This document shows, piece by piece, positions 25,932-36,962 of a stretch of DNA of 64,000 nucleotides; the stretch's first letter is position 1; every line of letters starts with the position of its first letter. Both the position numbers and the translations under genes were made by a program. Under the pieces are notes generated by a model, which had not been told where the DNA came from, did no database searches, and saw only the letters and a program-made list of their open reading frames with translations. The stretch is from Sphingobium nicotianae (GTDB lineage: Bacteria; Pseudomonadota; Alphaproteobacteria; Sphingomonadales; Sphingomonadaceae). The stretch spans positions 1 through 64,000 of the forward strand of contig NZ_JAHGAW010000007.1 in the NCBI RefSeq assembly GCF_018603885.1. The letters are read 5' to 3'.

Positions 25932-27642
25932 ACAAAATTCAAAATCCACCCAGATCACGGCATCTGTCGAAACTGAGTATCATGCGGAAAACCCTAATAT
26001 ACCGCCCAGCATCATTGTATACTCTGGTTATAGGTCATCTAGTACTTGGTTTTGGTCAAGGTTGCGCAAAAATAGTAGACTTCGGTGTTACTATGAGGTC
26101 TTCCATGAAATATTGATTTCAGCATCTCCCGAAATAATACAGAATTTACGGCCTTCGGATTGGCGGTCGCGTCATCCCGACGACGCCCCATATTTGCTCG
26201 AATATGCCCCCCTTCTTGGCGAAGGGCCGGGCATTCCGGGATTTCCTATTGCGGAAGAGCCCGGCAGTCGTTTGGTCGGCCGGCAGGGCATTGACGGTCC
26301 GCTAGATGAAGACGTTCATGCCTATTTGGAACTACTTTTAAAGTCGGCTTGGGCACAAGGGCAGATACCAGTCATCACCTGCACTCGAATGCTCGCCTTA
26401 TCCGCCGGGATCAGGCGAAGTTTTCCAAGTTATCACATATTGCTTATCCGAAACCTATTCCGACAATGGAATTCCTATTCCGGCCAGCACCGCACTGGAA
26501 ACTCTTATTTCCTACACACGCTGTTCCAGACAACATCGTTAGCGGATAGAGTTCCATATATCGCTTATTTGTCATCAATTTTTAAAAAGGAAGACATGGC
26601 GTCATTTGATGCGTGGGTCAGTGAAGAAAATTATGATAGGGTTTTTTGTTATTTTATATCTCTGCACATTTACTTATTAATTCACTGCAGCAGAAGTTCT
26701 GATCTGATAATAGACGTTAATCGTCTCGCCGAGCCGTCAGGAGCATATCGCCGTGACATAGAATGTGCGATCCATGATGCCGTCAATGTGGAGATCGATT
26801 TATCGGATGCCGGAGACGATATCGATTTTCCAAAGCATACACTGCGGTCTGCCAGCTCATGCACACTTTTTCTACAGGGGCTGGTGGCGAAGGCGTGCGT
26901 CGTGCTTGGCGCAAATGATGACGAACGATCACTAGCCAACAAGCTGCTGGACGACACGTGGGCTGAGTATGAGCGATTTAGCTACTATACCCGCAGTGCC
27001 GCGGACGCATTGAATGTGAGCGCTAATGACGCGCGGAGGACGGAGCTTCGGCTCCTGACTGCAGAGGATCGCGTGAGTGCGGTTGAGCAGGAACGGGACG
27101 CACTCGCAGCGGATGCGCAAGAGCATGCTCGCCGGGTCAGCGAAGAACTTGAGGCCGCGAATCGCGCTTTGCAGGAGGCCGCATCCCAAACCGACGGTCT
27201 TCGCGCCGACTGCGCCCTGCTTGAAGCCAAGTTGGCAACGCTCAGCGCCGAAAGAAATGCGGCGAATGATCGCGTGAGTGCGGTTGAGCAGGAACGGGAC
27301 GCACTCGCAGCGGATGCGCAAGAGCATGCTCGCCGGGTCAGCGAAGAACTTGAGGCCGCGAATCGCGCTTTGCAGGAGGCCGCATCCCAAACCGACGGTC
27401 TTCGCGCCGACTGCGCCCTGCTTGAAGCCAAGTTGGTGAGCCTCGAGGCAGAATTAGACGAGACGCACGCCTCGCTAGGGCGTGAATCGATCGAAAAAAA
27501 TGACTTGGCTGTCGAACGCCACCGACTTTACGAAGAACTGAGGCTAGAAGGTGGACCGATGGCGCTACGTCGCGTGTTGCCACTCGCCAGAATATTACGG
27601 CCAATCATCCGCTTCCTTGGCAAAGTTAAGTGGAGATTCTGA
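25924..27642 (+). CDS. Sulfotransferase-like protein with repeat-containing coiled-coil tail
   Basis: From ATG 25924 (GTGGAAA upstream) it has 572 residues. Residues about 28-60 (IIVYSGYRSSSTWFWSRL) match the 5'-phosphosulfate loop of PAPS sulfotransferases, and HILLIRNLFRQWNSY near 160-180 resembles the 3'-phosphate motif (R...S). Residues about 370-545 are highly charged heptad-like coiled coil containing two identical 56-residue blocks (about 382-438 and 449-505). The tail ends in a basic segment (RVLPLARILRPIIRFL). It may sulfate the polysaccharide or act as an assembly protein. Its start lies inside the integrase remnant, so its original upstream region has been lost. Confidence 0.65.
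   Translation: MHKQNSKSTQITASVETEYHAENPNIPPSIIVYSGYRSSSTWFWSRLRKNSRLRCYYEVFHEILISASPEIIQNLRPSDWRSRHPDDAPYLLEYAPLLGEGPGIPGFPIAEEPGSRLVGRQGIDGPLDEDVHAYLELLLKSAWAQGQIPVITCTRMLALSAGIRRSFPSYHILLIRNLFRQWNSYSGQHRTGNSYFLHTLFQTTSLADRVPYIAYLSSIFKKEDMASFDAWVSEENYDRVFCYFISLHIYLLIHCSRSSDLIIDVNRLAEPSGAYRRDIECAIHDAVNVEIDLSDAGDDIDFPKHTLRSASSCTLFLQGLVAKACVVLGANDDERSLANKLLDDTWAEYERFSYYTRSAADALNVSANDARRTELRLLTAEDRVSAVEQERDALAADAQEHARRVSEELEAANRALQEAASQTDGLRADCALLEAKLATLSAERNAANDRVSAVEQERDALAADAQEHARRVSEELEAANRALQEAASQTDGLRADCALLEAKLVSLEAELDETHASLGRESIEKNDLAVERHRLYEELRLEGGPMALRRVLPLARILRPIIRFLGKVKWRF
27067..27235 (+). repeat. Perfect 169-bp direct repeat, unit 1
   Basis: Identical by eye to 27268-27436, at a 201-base spacing that keeps the reading frame (67 codons). 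It encodes coiled-coil residues from RVSAVEQERDALAADAQ to ALLEAKL. Absence of even synonymous differences indicates a very recent duplication or ongoing conversion. Confidence 0.92.
27268..27436 (+). repeat. Perfect 169-bp direct repeat, unit 2
   Basis: Second copy of the block at 27067-27235, separated from it by 32 bases that encode a variable spacer (ATLSAERNAAND). Slippage or recombination between the units would change the coiled-coil length in steps of 67 residues without breaking the frame. Confidence 0.92.
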
Positions 27643-27978
27643 GGGTCCGTTTGAATATTGTCAGGGATGGTTGTTCGAGGCGGCATGAGGCCGCCGCCTA
27701 GCGCCTGCCTTGGAGGCATCGAGGCGTTGTTCGAGGCTACGGAACCGGCATTTCCAGCGGATCATACAGCCGAAGATCCGCTCGTTGATTCAGCATCTCG
27801 GCGCCGCCTTTCTGCCTGCGCTTTCCCCACAAAGGACAACCAAAGTTGGGAGTTTGGTCCGATGCAGCACTGGGGTAATCAGCCCGCTGGCGCACCCTCG
27901 CCTGGAGCGTGAAACCTTAGTGAAACCCATCCTGTCAATCTCATCGCCATAAAGTCATCGCATCGCGATTAACTCATT
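27643..27978. other. Non-coding stretch before IS3 element
   Basis: About 336 bases with short open frames on both strands, none with a ribosome site or recognisable sequence. It ends exactly at the left inverted repeat of the IS3 element. It may be a remnant of a lost gene or foreign DNA. Confidence 0.35.
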
Positions 27979-29432
<1,454 letters not shown>

Positions 29433-29615
29433 GAAGGAGCCGGACTCTACCTCTGACTGGTAACAATCAGGGGCGCACGTCAGTAACGACGACTCTCGTC
29501 CAAATGCATGATCAACATTCTTTTTCGGTACGTATGGTTTTCGGATTGGGCCGTTGGCAAATGACTTATCGGAGAAGGGAAATCAGAAAAGCCTGATCTC
29601 CAGCCTCTCGTCAGC
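29433..29615. other. Intergenic between IS scar and kpsT 3' end
   Basis: This 183-base segment contains no gene. A weak imperfect hairpin near 29580-29605 (TCAG / CTGA arms) downstream of the kpsT stop could end the kps transcript, but it lacks a clear T-run. Confidence 0.3.
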
Positions 29616-30263
29616 TCAGAGCATATCGTAGCACTCCAGCGCACGATCGATATCGTCAAACACGGTCCCCGTTCCCTCGTGAAGCACGACGGCACGATTA
29701 CAGTAGCTGCGGATGATCTCGGGGCTATGAGAAGCGAGGATCAGCGACCGGTCGGCGCGCTTATCGAAGAGCTGGTAATGGCATTTGCGCTGAAAATCCT
29801 GATCGCCCACCATGATGACTTCATCGATCAGATAACATTCGAACTCAATCGCCAAGGAGAGGGCGAAGGCCAGCCTCGCTCTCATGCCTGAGGAATAGGT
29901 CTTTACGGGCATTTTGAGCTGGACGCCCAGCTCCGAAAAGTCCTCCACGAAATCTCGCAATTCGGTATATTCTCGACCGTAGATGCGGGAGATGAAACGA
30001 GCATTGTCATAACCGGTCAAGGCCCCTTGGAAGCCCCCAGTAAAGCCGAGCGGCCATGACAAGGTCATCCCTCTTTCCACGCGACCGGACGTCGGAAGCT
30101 CAACTCCGCCGAGCAGTTTGATCAAAGTCGATTTGCCCGAACCATTGCGCCCCAGCAACCCGATCCTCTCGCCGCGCCCGACAGTCATGTTTATCCCTTT
30201 GAGGACATGCTTCTGGCCATGTCCGAGCGGATAGAATTTGTGGACGTCCTTACAGATGATCAT
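29616..30263 (-). CDS. kpsT: Capsule polysaccharide ABC transporter, ATP-binding protein
   Basis: A 215-residue ATPase that powers export of capsule glycan through KpsM. Walker A is GRNGSGKST (about 39-47), the signature is YSSGMRARLAFALSLA and Walker B is CYLIDEVIMVGD; the H-loop His lies in LASHSPE. Short length and these spacings fit the KpsT/CtrD group rather than O-antigen exporters with C-terminal glycan domains. The ATG at 30263 overlaps the kpsM stop (ATGA), so the two are translationally coupled. It ends the kpsE-kpsM-kpsT row. Confidence 0.93.
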   Translation of the reverse strand: MIICKDVHKFYPLGHGQKHVLKGINMTVGRGERIGLLGRNGSGKSTLIKLLGGVELPTSGRVERGMTLSWPLGFTGGFQGALTGYDNARFISRIYGREYTELRDFVEDFSELGVQLKMPVKTYSSGMRARLAFALSLAIEFECYLIDEVIMVGDQDFQRKCHYQLFDKRADRSLILASHSPEIIRSYCNRAVVLHEGTGTVFDDIDRALECYDML

Positions 30264-31042
30264 TCGACCGTCAGCCTTCTCCTGACGCGCCGGCATAACG
30301 CCAGTCCAATGGCCGAGCAGATCATTGCGACAACCAGCACCACAGAAACATCATAATAAGGATAGACCGCATCACCGAAGAGGCCATAACGGATCATCTC
30401 CATGGCCGACACAAACGGTGACCAGAGCATATAGGGTCGCGCGGCTGCCGGTAGCCACTCAACCATGTTGAAGGTGCCAGAGAACGGAATCATGATGTAG
30501 GTCGCGACCGGCAATACCTTCTCCAGCACTTCGGAGAACTCAGAGAGAGGCGCAATAATCAAGCATAACGACAGTGTAAAAATGGAATATAGAAGCCAGC
30601 CTGCAAGCAAAAACCCCATCGATTTCGGTGCGGGAAATAAGCCAAAAAAGTGCAAAACGGTAGCAATGAAAGTAAAAGCAAGCATTGCTCCGATCATTTC
30701 TATGAGGAATCTCACGATCAGAAAATCAAATATCGTAATTTGTCTATGATATAAAAGGCTCGAGTTGACCTCGAATACCTTAATGCAGCGAGTAACCGCG
30801 TGCCGGAAAAGCGTCAGTGGGATGTAGCCGCTGATGACGAATACGATGATGTCGACACCATGCTCTTCCGGCCCCTTCATGGCACGCCAAGTAATGGCAA
30901 CCAAGCCCGCAAAAAGCAGAGGTTCGACCATCACCCAGAGGAAACCGATATTTTCGCGGCCGAAGCGCGTATTGAGTTCGCGTATCATGAGAGCCTGGAT
31001 GACTCTTCTCTGCACGCGCCAACTTTCAACTAAGTTGGACAT
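30260..31042 (-). CDS. kpsM: Capsule polysaccharide ABC transporter, permease
   Basis: A 260-residue ABC-2-type permease. It starts with an amphipathic segment and IQALMIRELNTRFGRENIGF, typical of KpsM/CtrC, and has about six membrane segments (for example VEPLLFAGLVAITW and MICSAIGLALCRRV near the end). It forms the inner-membrane channel with KpsT. It begins 3 bases after kpsE and overlaps kpsT, showing one operon. Confidence 0.93.
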   Translation of the reverse strand: MSNLVESWRVQRRVIQALMIRELNTRFGRENIGFLWVMVEPLLFAGLVAITWRAMKGPEEHGVDIIVFVISGYIPLTLFRHAVTRCIKVFEVNSSLLYHRQITIFDFLIVRFLIEMIGAMLAFTFIATVLHFFGLFPAPKSMGFLLAGWLLYSIFTLSLCLIIAPLSEFSEVLEKVLPVATYIMIPFSGTFNMVEWLPAAARPYMLWSPFVSAMEMIRYGLFGDAVYPYYDVSVVLVVAMICSAIGLALCRRVRRRLTVE

Positions 31043-31045
31043 CGC

Positions 31046-32215
31046 TCAACGATCCGGCGAATGTTCGAGAACGCCGACCACGAGCATCCAGCCGATGAAA
31101 TAGAGGCAAAGCGCCGTACCGAAGATCGTCAGCATCATGTTGAGCCGGTTAGGGAAGCGCGACATATCCGGCGCTGTGGGCTCGACGACCCGTTCCAGAT
31201 AGAACTGCTGACGTTGCGCTTCGGCCCGCGCCTGCTCGAGAGAAGCGTTGGCGGCAGTCAATGTCTGCGCGGCGAACTCCTGCTCCATAGCAAGCGCTTC
31301 ATAGCCGCCCAGCTTGGAGGAAATGGCAGACTGATTGCCAACAACGCGGCCGCTCTGGATGGCGCTTTGACCAGCCAGCGCTTGAATTTGTCGGCGCAAT
31401 GCGGGGATGGAGGGGTTTTTCGGCGCCATGCGCTCCATGGTCTCCAGGCGTGCCTGCAAAGCCGCTTGTTCTGCAGCCAGCTTGTTCGCCATTTCCAGAA
31501 CTCCGCCCGCCTGCTTGGCCGGATCGAGCAGGCGTTCTTCGTTGCGATATTCCGTCATGGCAATCCGCGCTGTTTTGACACGCGTCTCTGCCTCGATGAC
31601 TCTTTTCCTGGCTTCGGAGATCGCGTTGTCGCGCGCCTTCGCGTTCAAACGATTGACTAGCTGTTCGCTCTGATCGAGCAGGAGCAGGTTGATCTTTCGG
31701 GCGTCCTGCGGCGTAAAGGCGCGCACGCTGAGGATAGCGAGGCCGGATTCCTGATCGGTATGAACGCTGATCATATCTCCGTAATAGCGATACAGATTCT
31801 CGAACCGATCCGATCGGAACGGCGCTGGATAACGGCCGAGAAAGTCCAAGCTGGGGAGCTGATACAGCGTCCGGATTGGAATAGTCTTCGCGAGTTGTGT
31901 CAACGCGTCCCGAGACTTGATATAGCTGATCACTTCGCTCGTCTGTTCCTGTCCCGCCGACAGGCCGGTGGTCTGTAGCAGACTGGCGAGCGGCGACACT
32001 GCGGACTGGGAGCGGCTTTGGCTTTTTACGATAAATCTCGATTCCGAGATAAATTGATCGGCGGCGAAAAGGTAATAATATAATCCCGCGGCAAGCGTGG
32101 GCAGAAGTACAAACATAAGAAACGGGTTTTTTTTTAGGATTCTCGAGACTAGACTCGGACCTCTTCCCTGACTTGCTGCATCTACTTTTAAACTTTGCAG
32201 AAACATATCGCGCAC
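31046..32215 (-). CDS. kpsE: Capsule polysaccharide export inner-membrane protein (PCP-3)
   Basis: A 389-residue polysaccharide co-polymerase-like protein of the KpsE/CtrB type. One membrane segment lies near residues 31-51 (FLMFVLLPTLAAGLYYYLF) and a second near 360-384 (MLTIFGTALCLYFIGWMLVV), flanking a large periplasmic part with long coiled coils (about 175-345). It links KpsMT to the outer-membrane OPX lipoprotein. It is the first gene of kpsE-kpsM-kpsT. The 410-base gap upstream probably carries the operon promoter. Confidence 0.92.
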   Translation of the reverse strand: MRDMFLQSLKVDAASQGRGPSLVSRILKKNPFLMFVLLPTLAAGLYYYLFAADQFISESRFIVKSQSRSQSAVSPLASLLQTTGLSAGQEQTSEVISYIKSRDALTQLAKTIPIRTLYQLPSLDFLGRYPAPFRSDRFENLYRYYGDMISVHTDQESGLAILSVRAFTPQDARKINLLLLDQSEQLVNRLNAKARDNAISEARKRVIEAETRVKTARIAMTEYRNEERLLDPAKQAGGVLEMANKLAAEQAALQARLETMERMAPKNPSIPALRRQIQALAGQSAIQSGRVVGNQSAISSKLGGYEALAMEQEFAAQTLTAANASLEQARAEAQRQQFYLERVVEPTAPDMSRFPNRLNMMLTIFGTALCLYFIGWMLVVGVLEHSPDR

Positions 32216-32625
32216 TAGCCTATTATTTTTGCTGATCGTTCCACGCGATCGCTGTTGTCATCTCAGAAAAGAGCTTGGTAGTTCGTGGAACTACATTGCC
32301 AGTCGCTCGACGCCAACCCGCAGAAAACTGCTTGCACTTGCAGGCGATCGCAATGCAACAGATTCCTTCTTCTGTTTTGCTCGCTCGTGACCAAGCCTCA
32401 CCACCGGACAACCTCAGAGAACTGTAAGCTGCGCAATAGCAGCAAAAAAGTTTCCACCCCAATCCGCGATCGCGTTTGTGTGGCCGTTATTTCCTTGGTC
32501 AGATTCCAGGGTGGTGTCAACGTCGGGATGGCGGCATAAAAGATGAACAAAGTGGGTAAGGGCATTGTCTCCGGGTGACGCCGCTTCGTCGACATAATTG
32601 AACGATCGATCGCTATTGAATGATT
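32216..32625. promoter_or_regulatory. Upstream region of kpsE, no gene seen
   Basis: About 410 bases between kpsE and the DUF5672 gene, both leftward. Small open frames exist but none is convincing. Several GCGATCGC-type palindromes occur (for example near 32343 and 32467). The kpsE promoter must lie here or further upstream; I cannot place it exactly. Confidence 0.4.
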
Positions 32626-33450
32626 TCAATCAGTGCGAAATCGAGACTTTACGAGCTCGGCGGCAAAGCTTGGAGCGCGCCGGTCGAAGGGAAAACGGCG
32701 CAAAAACTCAATCCTGCAGCGGTTGGCCGCGGACGAATATCCTTTATGCCGCTGATGGCATACCTGGATGACGTCCATAAGTTCCCGTTTTCCGATCACG
32801 CCGTATTCGACGGCCGCGAGCAGTTCCTCAAAGGCGGGAAAGTCCATCTGTTCTGCCAAGGCAAATATGCCATGGACTCCGAAATGAGCAGCGTCATCTG
32901 GTTCGCGCTCGCGCGCAAAACGACGGGCGATCGCTCGATCCGCGATGCGGATCCCGGCAGTTTCCAGCCCTTGCCGGTTGACCTGGGCAATGCAGAGATC
33001 CTCTGGATGCGATCGCCGAAACCAAGGCTGTGTACCGATTTCCAGCAATTTCCGTGAGCGGAGTGAAAAGCCGCCATTGCCGACGTCTCGGCCTGGCGGG
33101 TGGTTCACCCAAGGGGCGCCTATATAGTCGAAATCAAGAAATTCATCGGTCCAGGATGAGGCGTCCACGATCGAGCTATCCCACTGAACCACAAGCGCGA
33201 AGTCGGTCTCGACGTGATTGAAAAGATTTGTGAGGATGAATTCGCTATAGCTCTGGGCACTGTCCAAGCAATGAATTGGCACGTGCTTGATCTCGTGTCG
33301 AGATTGTCGTTTGAGCGGCTGGCTGCTCAGGAGCAGTGCGCTCGCAAAGTCGGTCTGATCCAAGCATCTTTCAAGGGCCCGGAGCGTTGCCTCAAGGGCG
33401 ATGTCGCTCGCGGCGCAGAGAGTGACGTTATGAAGCGCGAGTTTGCCCAT
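32626..33450 (-). CDS. DUF5672-family protein, putative glycosyltransferase
   Basis: A 274-residue protein from ATG 33450. The central ETDFALVVQWDSSIVDASSW followed by FLDFDYIGAPW is the signature of DUF5672, a family found in surface-glycan loci and thought to be GT-A-like transferases; NGGFSLRSRKLLEI resembles the acceptor-side loop of GT-A enzymes. The frame stays open to 34113 on this strand, but that part is antisense to the next glycosyltransferase and I reject it. No strong ribosome site is seen. It lies between kpsE and the first GT4/kpsS pair. Confidence 0.72.
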   Translation of the reverse strand: MGKLALHNVTLCAASDIALEATLRALERCLDQTDFASALLLSSQPLKRQSRHEIKHVPIHCLDSAQSYSEFILTNLFNHVETDFALVVQWDSSIVDASSWTDEFLDFDYIGAPWVNHPPGRDVGNGGFSLRSRKLLEIGTQPWFRRSHPEDLCIAQVNRQGLETAGIRIADRAIARRFAREREPDDAAHFGVHGIFALAEQMDFPAFEELLAAVEYGVIGKRELMDVIQVCHQRHKGYSSAANRCRIEFLRRFPFDRRAPSFAAELVKSRFRTD

Positions 33451-33648
33451 GGCGAGGCTGCATAAACAGTAGGGCGGGGAGGTCAATCGCAGTCCACGCA
33501 CGTGGCCTCTTTCGGATCGAATGCGCGAGCATCTTCCGCTATCCCTCGTTCCGAGAGAGGTCGGTTGCCATCCCATGCGCAGGCATTGGGCGCACTGGTA
33601 TGTATGATGTAATTGGACAAGCTGGCGGTGCCGAAATAACGGAACCAA

Positions 33649-34881
33649 ATGCTGCATCGGAATGACAGTTCGATTGGTCCCACCTCCAGCTTTCTCCTCG
33701 ACGTTAGTCGTCTCGTTTGGCGCGCCTGGGAGGGCAAGCAGCCGACCGGCATTGATCGGACTTGCCTTGCTTATGTCACGCATTTCGGTGCGCGGGCCCA
33801 AGCGGTGGTACAACGAGGCAGTTCGACTCTCGTCATGCCTGCCGCTGCCTCCCAGCAGCTGTTCCATATGCTTGCCATGCCAAGCGCTGATACCAAAGCG
33901 AAACTGATGCGGTTGGTTGCGGGGGGCTTCCTGTTCCGTCGCCGCGGCGACCTGTCCGGCCAGATATACCTCAACGTCGGTCACACTGGTCTGGACAAGC
34001 CGGGCCATAGCGAGTGGATACAGCGCACCGGCGTGATGCCGTTCTATTTCGTTCACGATCTCATTCCGCTTACGCATCCCGAATATTGCCGTCCGGGCGA
34101 GCCGGAAAAGCATTTACGCCGCATGACGGCATTGCTGAGCCTTGGCACGGGCGTCATCGCCAACAGCCGCGAGACATTGAACGAATTGGCCGTCTTCGCG
34201 GGGTTGCAACAGGCGCTTCATATGCCGCCCGGCCTCGTCGCGCCACTAGGCGTCGGCAAGGCGCTCGGCGCAGCGACAAAGGCTGACGGCGTTACGTTGC
34301 CGGGCCGGCCCTATTTCGTAATGCTTGGCACGATCGAGGGGCGCAAGAACCACCTTCTCATACTCAACATCTGGGCCGAGATGGCCCGCCGCCTAGGGAC
34401 GGCATGCCCGCAACTCGTTGTGATTGGCCAACGCGGCTGGGAGAGCGAGCAGGCCTGCGACATGCTCGATCGCAGCGAAGCAATTCGGGGCCATGTAATA
34501 GAACTGTCGCGCTGCGACGACGTTCAGCTTGCGGCTTACATGAGCAATGCGCGGGGGTTGCTCTTTCCCTCATTTGTCGAAGGCTATGGTCTGCCGTTGG
34601 TCGAGGCACTTGCTGCCGGCACGCCAGTGATTGCCAGCGATCTCAGCGTTTTCCGTGAGCTCGCCGGAGACATTCCCGATTATATCAGCCCCATCGATGG
34701 CCTTGGCTGGTCAAAGGCGGTCGAAGCTTATGCCCACGAAGAAAGCCTCGCGCGTGCAGCCCAGATCGCGCGCATGGTAGGCTGGAGCCCGCCACGCTGG
34801 GAGGATCATTTCGTGCGGGTCGATCGCTGGCTGGCGCAGTTCAGCCTTGCGCGGCGCCAAGCGCCGGCCGCCAATGGCTGA
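33649..34881 (+). CDS. GT4-family glycosyltransferase, intact copy (A)
   Basis: A 410-residue GT-B enzyme. N-terminal FLLDVSRLVWRAWEGKQPTG and IYLNVGHTGLDKP precede FVHDLIPLTHPEYCRPGE; the C-terminal half has FVMLGTIEGRKNHLLIL and LFPSFVEGYGLPLVEALAAG with the E-x7-E nucleotide-sugar site. A second, broken copy lies at 35867-36962 with about three quarters of residues identical over aligned parts. Its 3' end overlaps the convergent kpsS remnant by about 40 bases. Probable role: adding a capsule sugar; donor unknown. Confidence 0.85.
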   Translation: MLHRNDSSIGPTSSFLLDVSRLVWRAWEGKQPTGIDRTCLAYVTHFGARAQAVVQRGSSTLVMPAAASQQLFHMLAMPSADTKAKLMRLVAGGFLFRRRGDLSGQIYLNVGHTGLDKPGHSEWIQRTGVMPFYFVHDLIPLTHPEYCRPGEPEKHLRRMTALLSLGTGVIANSRETLNELAVFAGLQQALHMPPGLVAPLGVGKALGAATKADGVTLPGRPYFVMLGTIEGRKNHLLILNIWAEMARRLGTACPQLVVIGQRGWESEQACDMLDRSEAIRGHVIELSRCDDVQLAAYMSNARGLLFPSFVEGYGLPLVEALAAGTPVIASDLSVFRELAGDIPDYISPIDGLGWSKAVEAYAHEESLARAAQIARMVGWSPPRWEDHFVRVDRWLAQFSLARRQAPAANG

Positions 34882-35866
34882 CTCTATCGCCCACCAAGCG
34901 CTCCAGAGCTGAATCGACAAGCGTATTTGTCGCCGATTCACTGGCGAGGCCGCCATAGATCAGGCAGCGATCGTACAGCACGCGGCGGAATGCGTCGAAC
35001 ACAGCTGCCTCCGGTACCTGAGGGCGAAGCCAGAAATCGTCTAGCCGACCTGATGGGTAAGGCCCGGCATGTTGTAGATCGCCTCGCCCAGTGCGATCGT
35101 CGGAACCCCGGCTGCGAGGGACAATGTCGATGACGTGTTGTTAACGGTAACGAAGCCCCGCGCACCCGCGGCCAGTGCGGTCAAATTGCCGCCACGGATA
35201 TGAGTGATCCGGTCGCCGGCACCGAGACTGCGCGCCAGCGAATCGATGTGATTTCGCCAGTTCGTCATGCTCGCGTCGAGCGGATGCTCCTTGACCAGTG
35301 GTAAGACGTCCTGGGAGGCTCGGCGCGCGAAGCTCGTGAGCACATATTGGACGGCTTCAGCCATGTCCTGGAAAGGCAAATGCTCGCGGATCTGGAAGTC
35401 GTCGGACAGCTGGAGCGAGAACAGAAAGAAAGGCCGCTCGCCGATCTCGGCGACCACCCGGTCGGCAAGCGCCAGTTCACTTTTCTCCATCACAAACTTG
35501 CGCGCCCACCCCAGGAATTCAAACGTGAGCGAACTCCTGAGATGCGATCGGTAGAAGGGAAAAGTCGGATCGAACTGGACATAAGAATAGTAGCGGAACG
35601 CGTCGCGGGCGCGGCGCTTGAAACTCGCGGTGATCGGCGGGCGGTTGAGAAGGGGCGGGAGACCCCGCGCTTCCTCCAGGAACCAGTTGGGATCAAGCCG
35701 CAGCGAGGAGAAGCCGTTACGCCGTTCTGCTCAAGCGTCATCCAATCTGGCCGGATATAACCTTCCTCGAAGACGTGGACATCGATCTTCCGTAATCCCG
35801 CCAGCGGTGCGCGGCCATGTGCATCGGCCGGCAATCGCCGAACAAAACCACATCCGTGATGCGCAT
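34841..35866 (-). pseudogene. kpsS copy A, truncated and frameshifted
   Basis: Pieces in several leftward frames align with the intact KpsS at 36940-38187: ITDVVLFGDCRP, then KIDVHVFEEGYIRPDWMTLE, LPPLLNRPPITASFKRRARD, the long frame 35493-35041 with FQIREHLPFQDMAEAVQYVL, and finally RLDDFW to DRVSHW ending at 34841. At least three frameshifts separate them and about 95 N-terminal residues are missing at the junction near 35866. The gene cannot make KpsS. It sits convergent to the intact GT4 copy, as the intact kpsS does to the broken GT4. Confidence 0.88.
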
Positions 35867-36962
35867 TATCGGGATCAGGCGCGCGCAGTGATACAGCGCG
35901 GCGGAGTGAGCGTCATTTCATCGCTCGCTTTTTCCGATGCACTGTTCGAGATACTCGGGGAGCAGGGCCGGGAGGACCTCGCTCCTCGCCTTAATGCTTT
36001 GCTCTGGCGTGGTCTCGGATCCGTGATGGCCAACCAAGTGCGGCCGGGCAATTACGCCGGTAGCATCTATCTCAATGTCGGCCATACCGGCCTCGACAAG
36101 CCTGCTCACGCCCGGTGGCTGGAGCGATCGGCGGTCCGCCCGGTCTATTTCGTCCACGACCTCATTCCGCTGCCGCATCCGGAATATTGCCGGCCGGGCG
36201 AGCCGCAAAAGCATCTGCGCCGCATGACGGCATTACTGGAGCGTGCCGTGGGCGTGATCGGCAACAGCCGCGACACCCTCAACGAACTGGCGGTCTTTGC
36301 CGGACTCCAGCATTCGCTGGGCATGGCGCCGACACTGGTGGCGCCGCTCGGGGCCGAGATGAGTGCCGCCAATTCAGGGCCGGAGCCGACGCCGCACCTG
36401 CCGCTCCCCGGCCGCCCCCATTTCGTAATGCTGGGCACCATCGCGGGGCGCAAAAACCACCTCTTGACGTTGACCATCGGGGCCGAGCTCGCTCGCCGGC
36501 CGAGCGCGGCCTGTCCGCAACTGGTCATCATCGGCAAGCGCGGCTGGGAGAGCGAGCAGACCGTCGACATGTTCGAGCGGAGCGAGGCGATCCGCTGTCA
36601 TGTCATCGAGCTTTCGCGCTGCCACGATGCAACGCTCAGCGCCTATATGCGCGGTGCGCGTGCCTTGCTCTTTCCCTCCTTCGTGGAGGGCATGGCCTGC
36701 CTCTAGTCGAGGCTTTCGCATGTGGAACACCGGTAATCGCGAGTGACCTGAACTGGCTGGCAATATCCCGGACTATCTTAGCCCAATCGATGGTCTCGGC
36801 TGGCAACGCGCCATTGAGGATTACGCCCAAGCTGACTGCGCCGCGCGCAACGCACAACTCATCCGCATGGCGGGCTGGTAAGCACCGACCTGGGAAGCTC
36901 ATTTCGCCAAGGTCGATCGCTGGCTCGACGAGATCGTGGCTATTCCGCAGCAACCAAAGTAG
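35867..36962 (+). pseudogene. GT4 glycosyltransferase copy B, truncated and frameshifted
   Basis: Starting at ARAVIQRGG, this rightward sequence aligns with residues about 50 onward of the intact GT4 at 33649-34881, for example IYLNVGHTGLDKPAHARWLE and FVHDLIPLPHPEYCRPGEP. The frame breaks near 36700 within FPSFVEG and again downstream; the last piece (AHFAKVDRWLDEI) ends at 36962. The first 50 residues and start are missing at the junction with the kpsS remnant. A longer open frame begins at 35618, but its first 80 codons are antisense kpsS sequence. Confidence 0.88.

Noticed and set aside
26985..27431. Minus-strand frames with repeated Ser/Arg-rich blocks, and the idea of a CRISPR-like array
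   Set aside because: The repetition is the coiled-coil repeat of the plus-strand gene; two long units are not a CRISPR array, and no array was found elsewhere.
27658..27952. Two overlapping short plus-strand frames before the IS3 element
   Set aside because: No recognisable sequence and no ribosome site; kept as unassigned intergenic DNA.
32223..32462. 79-codon Cys-rich minus-strand frame upstream of kpsE
   Set aside because: No ribosome site and composition unlike coding sequence of this genome; more likely promoter region.
33451..34113. Upstream extension of the DUF5672 frame
   Set aside because: It is antisense to the intact GT4 gene, which has family motifs on the other strand.
35618..35866. 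N-terminal part of a long frame leading into GT4 copy B
   Set aside because: These codons are antisense kpsS remnant; GT4 similarity begins only near 35867, so the frame does not represent an intact gene.
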